A stretch of DNA of 64,000 nt from Enchytraeus crypticus (Eukaryota > Annelida > Clitellata > Enchytraeida > Enchytraeidae): positions 2,048,501-2,112,500 of the forward strand of contig CAJHZI010000705.1 of the NCBI GenBank assembly GCA_905160935.1, in the 5' to 3' direction. Positions 37,290-48,780 of the stretch are shown here, piece by piece. A program made the translations under genes and the position numbers. The first letter of the stretch is position 1, and every line of letters starts with the position of its first letter. The notes under the pieces are model-generated. The model had not been told where the DNA came from. It searched no databases and worked only from the letters and a program-made list of their open reading frames with translations.

Positions 37290-37470
37290 AACTAAGTTTA
37301 AAAGCTGGTAAAGCTATGATTTACGTTAGTTTCCCCACTCGAAAGCTATGTCAGTAACGGGCGAGCCCAGGATCTGAACCCCGCACCTACTGATCCGCGG
37401 TCGAGTAGCTTACCGACTTAGCCACTGGCTCTAGCCAGTGGCTAAGTTACTCGGTAAGGTACTCGACCAA
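37290..37470 (-). mobile_element. SINE-B with folded-back 5' end
   Basis: The minus-strand copy (tail AAAGCTGGTAAAGCTATGAT, B-box complement GGATCTGAACCCC) reads to its 5' end at about 37430. It is then followed by an inverted copy of its own first ~36 bp (AGCCAGTGGCTAAGTTACTC through 37468). The two heads form a long hairpin with only CT at the turn. Confidence 0.75.
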
Positions 37471-38714
37471 TTAATTTGTTTAAATTATATACTGATCAAA
37501 ATTAACTCCAGCTTCCTCACTTAGGGAGGTATAGTATGGATAAGCCTAAATTACGAATTTATCATCCACCACCAAGAAGCCTAATATGGCCTTATTCGCT
37601 CAGCAACGACACGAAAACACAAAAACACACACACACACATGTACACTTTGTACGGAACACTAAATTCTGTTAAAATGTATTCTTTATTTATTTCACAAAT
37701 AGTATCAAAATCGACCTATGAAAACAGGTTTTCTAAGATAATTATGATATAACTACTAGGCTCTCGAATAAACTTCATTCAGAGAGTGTTTTCGGTAATA
37801 TTTACTGTAAAGAAAACTTTAAAGCACATAGCAGAGTTGGAGACTCTTATCTGTAAGCGAAAACGATTGAAAAACAAGACTCAGGCAAAGCGTTCCCATT
37901 GTAACTTGCTTCAGTCTGAACTCAATCTTATCTGAGGGTCGTTCTCGTAGATAACTGGAAACATTCCACAGTTTAGACCCGTGATGCCACATACACTGGA
38001 GGGAACAAATACTTCTCGGTTTTAAACTACAGTTTAACGAAATCGAGTCGGTTTTGAAACAAATATATAAATTGAATCTGAGGCGAACATGGCTTTTCTC
38101 TATCGGAACTATTTTAGAAAAATTACGGCGGTATAAGTGCCTATGTTATTCGAATCCCCTTATAGTAGTCCCAACTGTTTACATTTTGGACTACTGAAAT
38201 TTAACACCCCCTCCCCCCCTCCCCTCCAGGCAGATAGGATTTTAACCATCAAGGAAATTAAATAGAGGAATTTTCAATTTTTTGCGAAACTACCTCGACA
38301 CTGAACGACAAACATGACTATCGAGTGCAAAAGCTGGTTTATTAATAATCCACGCTATGACTTTTACAACACACAGCTGTGCCGTTTGATAATTATGAAT
38401 AAGCTCCTTTAATAGGATGAGAAATGTAAACTTTAATAGGTTGTGGTTTGTCGTGGATGAACTTACGAAGCTAGAAAGAATTGCGCTATGAAAATATTCT
38501 GGATGCTTTAAGAAGATAATTGCAATCCGGTACTTATACATAGTGCACTCCCTCTAGCCTTAGCTTTGCTCGGTTTATAATCTCCTCAGTAATTATTATT
38601 TTAATTATAGGGGCCTACATTGCAGGACGTGTACAGACGTGGGAGCTGATCCCTGATTTAACATCCTGTGACAATTACTGTTAATCTACATGGAATATAA
38701 CTTCTCCAAATATT
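37471..38714. other. Non-coding stretch
   Basis: A short (CA)n run at 37620-37640 and a C-rich run at 38205-38230. The minus frame at 38290-38541 contains a GTAAGT but is not otherwise supported. Confidence 0.35.
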
Positions 38715-38785
38715 TATATTCTCTGCTTTTCTCTTTATATCAACATAAGAATAGGTTTTCAAATCATCCAGCATCCCAAGTCTCT
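38715..38785. repeat. Repeat J, solo unit
   Basis: CTCTGCTTTTCTCTTTATAT then TTCAAATCATCCAGCATCCC, matching 3926-4010 and the array at 35105-35445. Confidence 0.4.
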
Positions 38786-39637
38786 TTCAACTTCACTACA
38801 ACATTTGTATGCTGCTACGCTTTGTAGACAGGCCTATCATTAATCTACATGGTATAATATATTTTCATATTATCATTTGAGATTGGTTCACAAAACTAAA
38901 ATTCTGCATATAATTATGCTCAAGAATTAGCAAGCTTTAGTAATAGTGTCGGTAGCTCGAATGCATCAGCAGGAGTCAAACTCAACAGAAAGGATGCGTT
39001 CTGACGTTGATGTTACGCAATGATGCTATACATTCTACATAGCATCATTGCTTGGCTTGGGTATATCTCACATATTGCGTTGTTGCAGTTTCTCAGTCAT
39101 GCCACGCTTTTATAAATGATAACTTTTCTGACAATAATTTATTATATCGCATTGTGTAACTTGCTCTACCAGCGAATAAGTGTCGATATTATAATTACAA
39201 ATCGAGCGAGAAAAAGGCCAATAGAGTGCCGTTTCTTTTATGATATTCTAAAGCCTAAACACGCACGATACGCAGCAAAGGCTAAGACTAACAATTTCGT
39301 AGAATGAAGTAGGAATGAAGGTAAACGTAGGTGAGAAAATTGTAAACATGTTGCTAGAGCTGCTGATAAACATGTCTAACATAACTGTACACTTGTCCAT
39401 AATTATAATCATGCGCCATACTTGTTTACCTAACCAAACTTTAACGTTGGTTGCTTCAGCATCACAATATATAACTGGAAATCACGAGTTAGGATATAAG
39501 CAGGTATGTTCATAGCTAGAGACGTGCAAAACAGAATAACATAGTCCATAATTTCTACTCAATTCAAAATTGCTACCTATATAGATAAATATGTAGGCAT
39601 TGTAGAGGATTGTAGGTACAATATGTTTCAACCGTTT
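38786..39637. other. Non-coding stretch with hairpin
   Basis: GCAATGATGCTAT (39017-39029) and ATAGCATCATTGC (39039-39051) form a perfect 13-bp stem with a 9-nt loop. Two plus-strand frames of about 65 codons (39116-39307, 39315-39515) are not recognised. The first begins with a hydrophobic MITFLTIIYYIALC that could be a signal peptide. Confidence 0.4.
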
Positions 39638-39755
39638 CATTATTATTTTCATCATCATCTTCATCTTCCCTTGAATCCCAGTTCACCAAGAATCAGGATT
39701 AGAAAATCATGTACCTATTTCTGGAACATAGGCATCACCAACCGAATGCCCACAT
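39638..39755 (-). mobile_element. Family C retroposon, copy 5 (truncated)
   Basis: A CATCATCTTCATCTTCCC tail, AATCCCAGTTCACCAAGAAT and GCATCACCAACCGAATGCCC. The part normally between these is shortened and the 5' half is missing. Confidence 0.55.
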
Positions 39756-40380
39756 TTATATATAAATAATTAATAAGTACAAAATAGAGTAAATAGTAGA
39801 GTGCATTTGCTTTGAAATTGTTTGATTACCAGTTAATGTTAGAATATTCGGTATTTTCAAGATTATTATAGAACTCGGAAAAATCAAGCTTGAAGAAAGA
39901 AGATATTAGGAAATTGGAGACTTTAGAAATGCGGTTCTGGAATAAGTTGATAAAATCAGATAAAATCAAAAGGTAACGATTACTAATAACTATGGAGAGG
40001 AAAAGGAGGAAATAACGAAAATGACAAAAACAGCAGCTCAGAAAGGAAACTATGTAGCACATACGGTATGTCATGTGTGTAACTATTCCGAATAAAAAAG
40101 ATATACTAATATATATGATAAAAAACATTCGAGTCATGGAAATCTGTATAGAATTGAAACATAATTATAAACACGTTAAGAGTGGCTAAACATGATTTAA
40201 TACGATTTCGGGTAATAAGCTTAAAATATTGACTAACACGATGAAGAATAAAAACCCCGAGGCTGAGAGTTTTGAATTATTTACTTTTAATTGAAATAAA
40301 TTTGAACATGAAATTGAATGCAAAAAGCGGGAGAAGCTGTTTAAGTAAAATCTTATTTGGCAAGGGTCACATATACACGC
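39756..40380. other. Non-coding stretch
   Basis: No supported gene. Confidence 0.45.
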
Positions 40381-40408
40381 AAAGAGTGAGAAAGAGAGAG
40401 AAAGAGAG

Positions 40409-40457
<49 letters not shown>

Positions 40458-40490
40458 GAGAGAGAAAGAGAGGGAGAGAGATGGAAGAAT
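40381..40490. repeat. (GA)n microsatellite
   Basis: GA/GAAA repeats of about 100 bp. Confidence 0.95.
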
Positions 40491-40679
40491 AAGGAGACAG
40501 AATATTTTGTTGTAACTGTACTATTGTAATATTGCTTAGTTTCAATCTCGTAAAATCTTTCCTGCGATCAACATACATATATTTAACGTAATACAATCGC
40601 ATAATTGTATAGAATTCAAGAAAGCAAAGAAGACATTTACCGGGAACAATTTTATTTTATTTTTCCATTTCGTTGCAAT

Positions 40680-40798
40680 TAGGTAGAATAGTTAACGGCT
40701 GCTATTAGGTAGCATAGTTAAAGGCTGCCATTACGTAGAATCGTTAAAGGTTGCTTTTAGGTAGCATAGTTAAAGTCTGCTATTAGGTAGCATAGCCA
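40680..40798. repeat. 26-bp minisatellite, ~4.5 units
   Basis: Unit TAGGTAGCATAGTTAAAGGC plus TGCTAT, with small variants. Confidence 0.9.
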
Positions 40799-40844
40799 AG
40801 TATTTTAACTGTTTGAATAATTACTTGTACAAGTCAAAGCCCAA

Positions 40845-40925
40845 GCTCATCTGTCACTGATATCCTTGAGATACAAAACTGACGTTAAATTCTGTCTTAA
40901 TCTTTTAATTATTTAATTTTTAATA
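40845..40925 (+). mobile_element. SINE-B 3' half, diverged
   Basis: CTCATCTGTCACTGATATCC, then AAAACTGACGTTAAATTC and a T-rich CTTTTAATTA tail. Confidence 0.45.
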
Positions 40926-41047
40926 AAGCGCCGCTTGGTACACTTTCAGCGATACGCCATCACACGGAAATGAATTAATAACAAATATAAGTATAATATT
41001 CAAAATGAATTCTTTGTACCTAGCACATGTATTATATAAATAGGGCT

Positions 41048-41293
41048 ATGAGGATATAGCGCAGGGACATGGCTTAACAGTTACAGTTATCGCCTTGTAT
41101 GCAAGTGGCCTAGGTTCAAAGCTCATGCAAGTCCGTACCCTTAGGGTGTATGGAACTCAAGTATCGGAGCAGTTGGAGCTATCAACAGCAGAATATGATT
41201 ATCTAAGGAAAGAATTGATAATAATCTGTCAGGAACCTGTAGAGCCGTCAAAACTGGGCTTGAACAAGCATAAAGAGCTTTCTGCACCCAGTT

Positions 41294-41297
<4 letters not shown>
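41048..41297 (+). mobile_element. tRNA-derived SINE-D, copy 2
   Basis: GAGGATATAGCGCAGGGACA at the 5' end, CTAGGTTCAAAGCTCATG at the B-box position, then CGTACCCTTAGGGTG, GTATCGGAGCAGTTGGAGCT, ATCAACAGCAGAATATG and GATAATAATCTGTC. Same order as 343-575. The 66-codon frame across it is incidental. Confidence 0.55.
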
Positions 41298-41342
<45 letters not shown>

Positions 41343-41353
41343 GAGAGAGAGAG
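41298..41353. repeat. (GA)n tail of SINE-D
   Basis: GA repeat starting directly where the SINE-D body ends. Confidence 0.9.
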
Positions 41354-41756
41354 TTGGAGAGTTTATTTCATTTCAGAATCGCATACAGCGTTGCATACAA
41401 CTTAATGAAGTCCAGAGTTACATACAACCCATAACATAATAATTGGCAACACAGTCGCAGACAAAACAGTACTGTTAATATTATTATATTACATATAACA
41501 CACGCGCGGAAATGTTCAAGTTAAAAGCTGTGTGCTTTAATTGTGTGTGTTTTCATTAGATATACATGTAAAATATACAATCATTCACCAAGTCAATAGT
41601 ATTAACAAATCCTAGCTTATTACGCGGATACGAAAATGCAATAACTGCAGTGTTATTCTAGGCAAACCAATCGATACCTAATTGCCTCACAACGGAACCA
41701 CGCTCTATTGTACGTGATATTTCATTAATTAAATCTGAATGACTGAGCGTACTTAC
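41354..41756. other. Non-coding, intron if exon at 41757 is real
   Basis: AT-rich sequence containing the GTAAGTACGC donor at its right edge. Confidence 0.4.
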
Positions 41757-41853
41757 CTTTTACAGAGCCGGCCGTACTGAATCTGTAGAAAAGAGCGTAT
41801 TGGCAGAGAAATAACAGAACGGCAAGTTTGTGTGCTATCCTCAAAGACTTCAT
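41757..41853 (-). CDS. Candidate first coding exon with signal peptide
   Basis: On the minus strand AACAATGAAG is a good translation-start context. The frame reads MKSLRIAHKLAVLLFLCQYA then LFYRFSTAGSVK and ends, after one further G, at a perfect donor, AAAG|GTAAGT. Two early basic residues, a hydrophobic core (LAVLLFLCQYALF) and a polar STAG segment form a signal peptide or signal anchor. The short spacer with two aromatic residues after Q suits a type II membrane anchor equally well. Downstream exons must lie to the left. 26806-26916 is one possible end. Confidence 0.45.
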
Positions 41854-43589
41854 TGTTCTGTAGCTTCTTTTCTCGATCGACTGTTAAAGAATCAGCTAAT
41901 CTCTTCTGAATATCCTCAACAATTGTCACGAGAGTGAATTACGAATAATCCGCAGAATTGTTTAACAGAAAATGTCTACAATTACTGCTTGGACTTCAAT
42001 AGACCAAGCGCTATGGTTATAATTGTTAATTTTAGGTCGTTTCAATTGACAATTTTTAAAACAGTTATGTTGCAGAAGAACTGCTCATTCGCTTACTCAA
42101 GCTAAATCTCAATACTATCCGGCTAAATTTAAGTCTGCCTATAGATGTATTTTAACTCATCTGCGAGTTTTACAAATATAAGAGCTAGTCGCTTACTGAA
42201 GATATTAAGAAAATATACTACTAAACCAAGGAGCGACTCAGAATTTATTAAGAAATTTTATACCATAAAATGCATATACCTATCTTTTAATTAGCCAATT
42301 AATCCTTCAATAAATTAATAATCGATTATTTCATTAATTATTACTACAAGTCTCAGAAAAATATCCACAGTTTTATAGTTTGAAAACATTAATTGTTTAA
42401 TTAGTTTAAAACATTAATTGTTTTCTGTGATTTTTAAAAATAATTCACTGCCTACAGCTTAATAAATAAAACTGACGATTTTTTTCTTCATTAGCATTTC
42501 ATCGAGTAACAATTCCTGAAACTAACAAATACGCTTCTAAATATTCCCTTCAATAATAATAACCAATTAATAAAATATCCATTAGTTTTAGGCATTTTTG
42601 ACAGAGCAGCCATCTATTCCCATCACGCATTAAGATAAATAGCGGACTCCAGCCAAGAACAGCATTGTATGATTTGACGCATCCATTAGTTTCTGGCATC
42701 GAGTTTCTCCGATAGCAGACCGAAGTCGTTCCGCTAAACTGCAGGTCTAAATGATCATGCTGATCCGTGGATCAACATGATATATGTACCATCAGATAAA
42801 TCACATGTGGTAATGCTTAAAGCTTTAAGAAGTAAGTGATCCTCCCGTGCTAGACATGATAGCCCACAGGTGTCATTCGCTTAGGTAAAACCGTTTAGAC
42901 TATTTTAATTTTCGTTTGGATTATAAAATGTTAGTTCTAGACTGTTTCATTGTCAGCCTTAGATATATCTTTCTCTGTAGTGTTTTTGCTAAGCAGCAGG
43001 TCCAAGGTATATTTTATTTTCACTGTATGCTTTATCGCTCAAGAGCTTTCCACAGAATTTCCATTGTCAAACTAGCTAATCCTACCACAGAAAGGCTGTT
43101 CATTTACCAATCGTTTAATGTAGCCTTAACTTGGGATAGATACAGCTTATGAGCTGGTTTCTCATTGCATTCTCCTCAGTTATTGTTCAGTTGTCTCTCA
43201 AGCTGTAAATGGTTAATCTTTTTTGTATAGTGATCCGGATACAACAAAAGCAATGAAGGAGAAAGGGAAAGTGGATTCATAGACAAGATATTTTCTGTAT
43301 TTTTGAATAAAAATATAAAATATGAATAGAAAATTTTGAGATCCCGCAGAATTTTGTCAAAAGCCTACTTTAATATTTAACACGTCATTTTGAACGTTTG
43401 TCAACAAGTTATAATTCTTAAGATCTTTAAGATATAAAATTTTATAAACGATTATATATTATAAAAAGACTTAGTTGTAAAGCTGTAGCATAGATTCAGT
43501 AGCACGCTTGATACACAGCAAGTAATTAGCATAATAGTAATCTTACTGAACAAATATAAAGCAAATCGTAGGTTGAAAAGAGGTTTAGC
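41854..43589. other. Non-coding stretch, possible 5' region of minus-strand gene
   Basis: AT-rich. ATCATGCTGATCC and GGATCAACATGAT (42752-42781) form a near-perfect 13-bp hairpin. No TATA box could be assigned with confidence. Confidence 0.4.
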
Positions 43590-43890
43590 AAATTCGCCTT
43601 TCGAGCCGAAGTCTCTGGTTCCCGTCAGAGCAATTCAAAGAGTTCGAATCCGGATTCTAAACGGGATTATAAAGCCTATCGTCTGCAGTGAAACGCTAAA
43701 TATAGGTGGCGGCCGGGTTGAGCCAATAATAAAAGTATTTAAAGCCTAAGAATAAATTAATATACTAGGTAAGTGTACGGTATAATCATTAGTAGTACTT
43801 AGTCTGTTAGTGTAGAGTCTGCGAGAGCAGTCCCTGATATTGCATTATGTGGAGAACCGGACGTTAAATTTTTATTGATTGATTGGTCTG
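43590..43890 (+). mobile_element. tRNA-like SINE-F, copy 1
   Basis: A B-box-like AGAGTTCGAATCCGG near 43638 is followed after about 200 bp by GAGAACCGGACGTTAAATTT and ATTGATTGATTGG. The terminal part matches 57819-57892. The link between the B-box segment and the tail is inferred. Confidence 0.35.
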
Positions 43891-44007
43891 TACTGAGTGA
43901 CTGCTTCAGAAAGTTATGAAGTTTATCGCAGTCTGTCGTGCGATACATATCGATATTTTCCAGCGTAACGATCTTTACCGAGAAAATAAAGAATTTTGGG
44001 AAAGAAA

Positions 44008-44180
44008 CACTGGCTCCAGCCTACATCGCCACAGGCTGGAGCCATTGGCGACGTCGGTAAGATATTCGACCTCGATCAGGATGTGCGGGGTTCAAATCCT
44101 GGGCTCGCCCGTCACTGATATCGCTTTCGAGTGAGGAAACTGACGTTAACATTAGCTTTTTATTAGCTTTATATAGGCAA
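44008..44180 (+). mobile_element. SINE-B with inverted 14-bp head
   Basis: A near-complete copy begins at GGCTGGAGCCATTGGCGACG, has B-box GGTTCAAATCC, then CGTCACTGATATCGC and GAAACTGACGTTAACATTAG. It is preceded by CACTGGCTCCAGCC (44008-44021), the inverse of its own first bases. Confidence 0.75.
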
Positions 44181-45225
44181 TCTCAATCGTTGTGTTGGGA
44201 TCAGTTTCCGGCTTCAGCCGTTTTGCTTTTTAGCATTTTCTCAGAAAGTTTAAAAAAACTGTCATCATCTCAATGATACATTTAAAGTTCTCAAATTAAT
44301 ATCATTTTAATTCCATTTGATGCATATAAAATAACCTAGCTTTTACAACACTATGCGATCATAGATGTTAATAGAAGAGAAAATCCGGCGTAAAACGTTC
44401 ACAGCATAAAAATCTGCGATAACTTTTCATGTAAGTCATTTACCATATGTATATAACTAAACGAATAAACGGCAACAGTTATTATTTATGCAGAGATTTA
44501 AATAGTGAAAATCTGCAACACTATATAGGCTACATAATGCGCGCTGTTCAAGTCACAATGTTCTTACGATCACAAATCGTGACAGTTTTATTATTCTCTC
44601 AATGAACTTTTATAGAAGACTCGCTAGTAGAAGACTGGTAGAACTACACAAGCTTAGGGCAAGAACCATTGAAATATAGCACACGGTAGTTCCTATATAT
44701 GTCAATATACAGTATAACTCAGAGAAGAGTATTAAACCTTATAAGCAAAGGCGACCTAAGATTTTATTTAGTTTATGAAGTTATAGAACCCTGCAGTAGC
44801 AGACTAAGTAGAGTCGCATATTAAATACTATGATTTAATAGGGGCATTCAGCGCTTATAGGATTACACATTGATTTGATGTGTATTATATTTTACTAGTG
44901 TATTTTACATTATAGTATAATAGTATAGTTGGAATGCAGCTAGAAGTTAAGCACATTATATAGTCTGTGCAGACACACTGAACTGTTAAAGATTTATAGT
45001 ACTATTACTGTGTATACACATTGAACTATTAACATTTACATTCCTATTACATTTTAAATAGCTATTTAACTTTTTCTTAGTGGCTTTACACTCAATTTCC
45101 TTCTTCTGCTTTCCGTTAAGTATGACTAATTGATTTTATCTTGATTATGTAAATTATATTAACTTAAGATCAAATTTCGTGCAATAAAGTCAAGCAGCCA
45201 ATTCGTACAAATTTGAAAGTTAAAA
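44181..45225. other. Non-coding stretch
   Basis: AT-rich, no supported feature. Confidence 0.5.
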
Positions 45226-45308
45226 TTATATTGTACTAAATCTCTCACAGGCCGTAGAACATAACATAACAATTAGAGTGTTACTGTCGTCCATGCCAAC
45301 ATCGAGCA
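45226..45308 (-). CDS. Candidate terminal exon
   Basis: On the minus strand a long pyrimidine tract and GGATTTGTCTCAACAG precede 83 bp: two leading bases, then LDVGMDDSNTLIVMLCSTAC and ERFSTI, stop TAA. The frame is also open upstream to an ATG at 45489 with a very hydrophobic translation, so a small membrane protein of 87 residues is an alternative reading. No family is recognised. Confidence 0.22.
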
Positions 45309-46224
45309 CTGTTGAGACAAATCCAAACCGGTAAGCAAAAAGAAGGTAAAAACGGTGCAAATTCCAAATCCAGAACACCAGTCCTAAGATATTAAGAGCT
45401 AAGATCCAACTAACAAATACAAGATATAATATAAAACATGATGCAAGAAAATGGAATCCATAGCATGTTACTGTTTGCAACAATGTCATACGATATAATT
45501 TAACTATCGTTTTACTCTGATTGCTATAGTATAGTTTAACTACGCAAGCGACTGCATTCTATGTATCCGCAATAGTTTGATACACAAAACTATCTCTGAA
45601 ACGATGTAGCGAACTGGGAGAATGTTTATAAACCGAAGTTGGTTTGCAGACAAGGCACTAAGCACAATCTATTTGGCATTATATATCGACAGTGCAGGTG
45701 CTAAATTAACAATTAATGTACCCGATATACTAACCTACCAAAACTTTTCCATATCTATTCTAAGCATAGAGGTTTCATATTTTATGGTAAGAGACTAACA
45801 TAAATGAAAATTCATATTAGGATTTTTAGTGTCGAATTATAATGATTTTAATAAAGCAGTTTACCGTGTTACCATTCCCAATCGAATTTATTTCATCAAA
45901 AGCTCAATCAGAAAAAACTTTAAACGGCTGTGAAAGTGAAAGTTACCTCACTGGCCTGAAGATCTGAACTTAATTTTTCTTCTTTTTTTCTTTCTTGATT
46001 TTTCGAAAGCCCTTAAATGTTTTGCATCTTCTTGTGCAATAGGATTCTCGTAGCACATTAGCATAACATTAGCCTTTATATCGTTAACTTGTCAAACATG
46101 GTGTCATTTAAGAGCAAAGATATAGAATAGCATATATTCATTATAATATGTTTAAAAGGATGAAATATTATATGCTCGGTCAGATCAACTGCAACATGTT
46201 TTTGATAAAGGGACGAGAATATAG
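45309..46224. other. Non-coding stretch
   Basis: No supported feature apart from the hydrophobic frame mentioned for 45226-45489. Confidence 0.4.
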
Positions 46225-46335
46225 GTCACGAAATAGAGATGCTAATTGGGGAGATGGCTTTATTCTAGCTCTTATATAACTATAGGAACAAGGGGTTGAA
46301 AGTTGGTGGCTGGGCAAGTAATTTAGGGCCCTATC
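46225..46335. repeat. Dispersed repeat H, copy 2
   Basis: GGAGATGGCTTTATTCTAGC, ACAAGGGGTTGAAAGTTGG and GGCTGGGCAAGTAATTTAGG parallel 1950-2056. Confidence 0.35.
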
Positions 46336-47547
46336 ACTCCTAAATGTTCAGATATTAAGTATTATAATTGAAATGTTATTTCTCAGTAATGAAAACTTAG
46401 TCACAGCCTTTCAGGCTAACATTCCTTTACAGATTTCACATCTCTAATTGTTCTGCTACTGAGATTGATTTCTGTCTAAATATTACTGAAATTATTATTT
46501 TGAATACTAGGCCTAAATGAAATTACTTAAATTGCAATTTACATGAAGCTCTAATTGAATAGGCCTTACTAAATGAAATTACTGAGATTCATATTATTCT
46601 TCAGTCTAACATTTGCTAGCAGGAGTTTCGAAGTCCCGTATTTTCTTATTGAAGCTAGAGCTGCTTTCCTTTCAACCATTTAATCTGAAAAATGCTTTGA
46701 ATCTTAAGTTAAAAATAGGTACTGTAAACATTTGCAGACTTGTAATACTAAATTTACCTTACTGATGACGACCTCATTTAAGCCTTAGGCCTAGGCCCTA
46801 TACATGGGCCATATGGGATAGTCTAAAATTTATTTAAATTGCGACTTATATGGTAGAATTAGTGAACTCGTTAATTTGAAGGCCATTAGATTAAAATTAC
46901 TGTTTAGCAGCATCTTACAATATTATTGTCACTGAGAAATAACCGGTAAATGGAACTTAATTTGCTGTTTGTTGTATCTGTCAGCAGAAATAGTGAATTA
47001 TCTAAAAATGAATCTGGAAACATTCACTAGGCGGTTCTACAACAAAATTTCTTTTCATTATCTATCTTCTCGAAACTAATTACTAACTTGTTAGACGATA
47101 TTATTCATTTATTGTTCTTAATTCAAACCCGACGAGTAATATTATAGTACAGTTAACCTCATCACTTCTAGTAACAGTATTTCTGCTAGAAATCTCTTAC
47201 AATATTCTTACACATTTCTGTGGGTTGTAGATTTTATGTTTGTGATGTGACGAATATTAGCTCATTAGAAAATTATGCAGCAGAGTGAGTCAGAAAATAG
47301 CGGAAATGGTAACAGAGATTCCTGATCGATCTAGGATTGCAGCAGAACTTCGTGGCGTCATTATATCCATTAATGCCGACCTGTGTCTGGAATAACAATA
47401 CATCTGACTCGCGTCGATCTTCCACTAGTGTCATCTGTCGAGTGTGTGGAATAGATGTAAAAACATATTTTACTTAGTTTTACCAGTAGTAATCAATTCC
47501 GCAATTTTACTTTGTAAAAACTGACAAAAACGGCAATTTTAAATTAA
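46336..47547. other. Non-coding stretch
   Basis: AT-rich, no supported feature. Confidence 0.5.
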
Positions 47548-47919
47548 AAAGACAGCATCACCATTCGCCTTCCAGGCTTAAGCCCGGATCACCCCCACTC
47601 CGTGGGATACACAATCATCCTACACACCCCTACCATCAGGTTACCCTCATTTACGCCCCTGGGATATCCACGTCCACTTTCCAGGCACCCCACCACACCA
47701 CAACCCGGGGCACCCACAAATAGGGGCACCCCATTCCCAGGGGGATCACCATTCCCAGGGGCATATCTATTCTACCCAGGAGTCACCCAAACCCCGTGGC
47801 ATTATGTGCTCCTGGACACAATGGGACAGTTACCGTCAGCACAACCCACGTCAACTCTTCTTGGCTTGCCTCATGCTCCGGGGTTTATCCGGAGTAGGGC
47901 TTTCATGTCCCAGCAATGA
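47548..47919 (+). CDS. Proline-rich ORF, exon or mobile-element fragment
   Basis: An open frame of 123 codons ends at TGA (47917-47919), 21 bp before a SINE-B insertion. Composition is rich in Pro, Gly and Thr, with repeats such as GTPFPGGSPFPGAYLFYPG. G+C is about 55%, well above neighbours, and AAAAAGACAG could serve as an acceptor. It could be a C-terminal exon of a low-complexity protein or part of a retrotransposon gag-like region. No domain is recognised. The second frame is open from 47804 and is probably incidental. Confidence 0.3.
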   Translation, partial: KDSITIRLPGLSPDHPHSVGYTIILHTPTIRLPSFTPLGYPRPLSRHPTTPQPGAPTNRGTPFPGGSPFPGAYLFYPGVTQTPWHYVLLDTMGQLPSAQPTSTLLGLPHAPGFIRSRAFMSQQ

Positions 47920-47940
47920 AGACCTGCCCTTCCATATCCA

Positions 47941-48085
47941 CTGGCTGGAGACAGTGGCGATACCCGTAAGATATTCCATCGCGGACCAGTATGTGCGGGG
48001 TTCAAATCCTGGGCTCGCCCGTCACGGACATCGCTTTCGATTGAAGAAACTGACGTTAACATTAGCTTTACAGCTTTATCATTCC
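47941..48085 (+). mobile_element. SINE-B, near-complete
   Basis: CTGGCTGGAGACAGTGGCGA, CGGGGTTCAAATCCTGGGCT, CGTCACGGACATCGCTTTCG and GAAACTGACGTTAACATTAG, ending in TTTACAGCTTT. Confidence 0.75.
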
Positions 48086-48149
48086 CGTTCAATACCATCC
48101 CGCAACAACCCATACAAATTTCTTCAATTACCAAGACGAATCTCGCACT

Positions 48150-48780
48150 GTTAACAAGAGAAGAGAAGCCTCGAGGTCGGCAAGCAATCGGATAGTGACC
48201 GAGATCAGTCCCGCCTCCATCGTAGGAGTTCACTCATGATGTAGGTGTAACATCAAGGACAGAAACTGGAAGGGCTTCTCTTCAAGACGGTAGCTAAAAG
48301 CAACCTACCCTGCACGACGCGAATAAATCAATTGTCGAGAATATCTACCGTAAAAGAATTTGGCGGCAACTTCCTATCGCCTCAGTGAACTGATGAAAAT
48401 TATCATAAGCAATGACTGATGATGCGGGATTAATGTCAAGATCAGAAGCCCCGAAGTGCAGCTATTAAAGATGTCAGGTGTACCGGTGAACCGTTGAAAC
48501 CTTGAAACCCGACCATCGTTGTGGTTGATCCCATTGACCAACCAAAGCTGTCAAGTAGGGACCTAGATGAATGTGACAAACCTGACTGATGGTGTGGATT
48601 CAACGTCAAGGTCAGAAGCCGGAAGGGCTTATCCTCAAGACATCATTGATATGCTGTACCATCTTGGCATCTTGGAAGAAAAGGGTTCAAATCTTCTGGT
48701 CAAATTCATTATAGATGGGGCTCATTCTCGTTGTAGTATTTCTCTGACTTATGCTGTTGCATTCTGCATTATTAACTAAG
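48150..48780 (+). repeat. Repeat G cluster
   Basis: Three related blocks: 48246-48292 (GTAACATCAAGGACAGAAAC then GGGCTTCTCTTCAAGAC), 48428-48465 (GTCAAGATCAGAAGCCCCGA) and 48590-48640 (CGTCAAGGTCAGAAGCCGGA). The last two are each preceded by GACTGATG.TG.GGATT. They look like decayed units of one larger dispersed element, also present at 29695-29775. The type is unknown. Confidence 0.4.

Noticed and set aside
47871..48233. 120-codon minus ORF
   Set aside because: It runs through a SINE-B insertion and into repeat G, so it is a composite chance frame.
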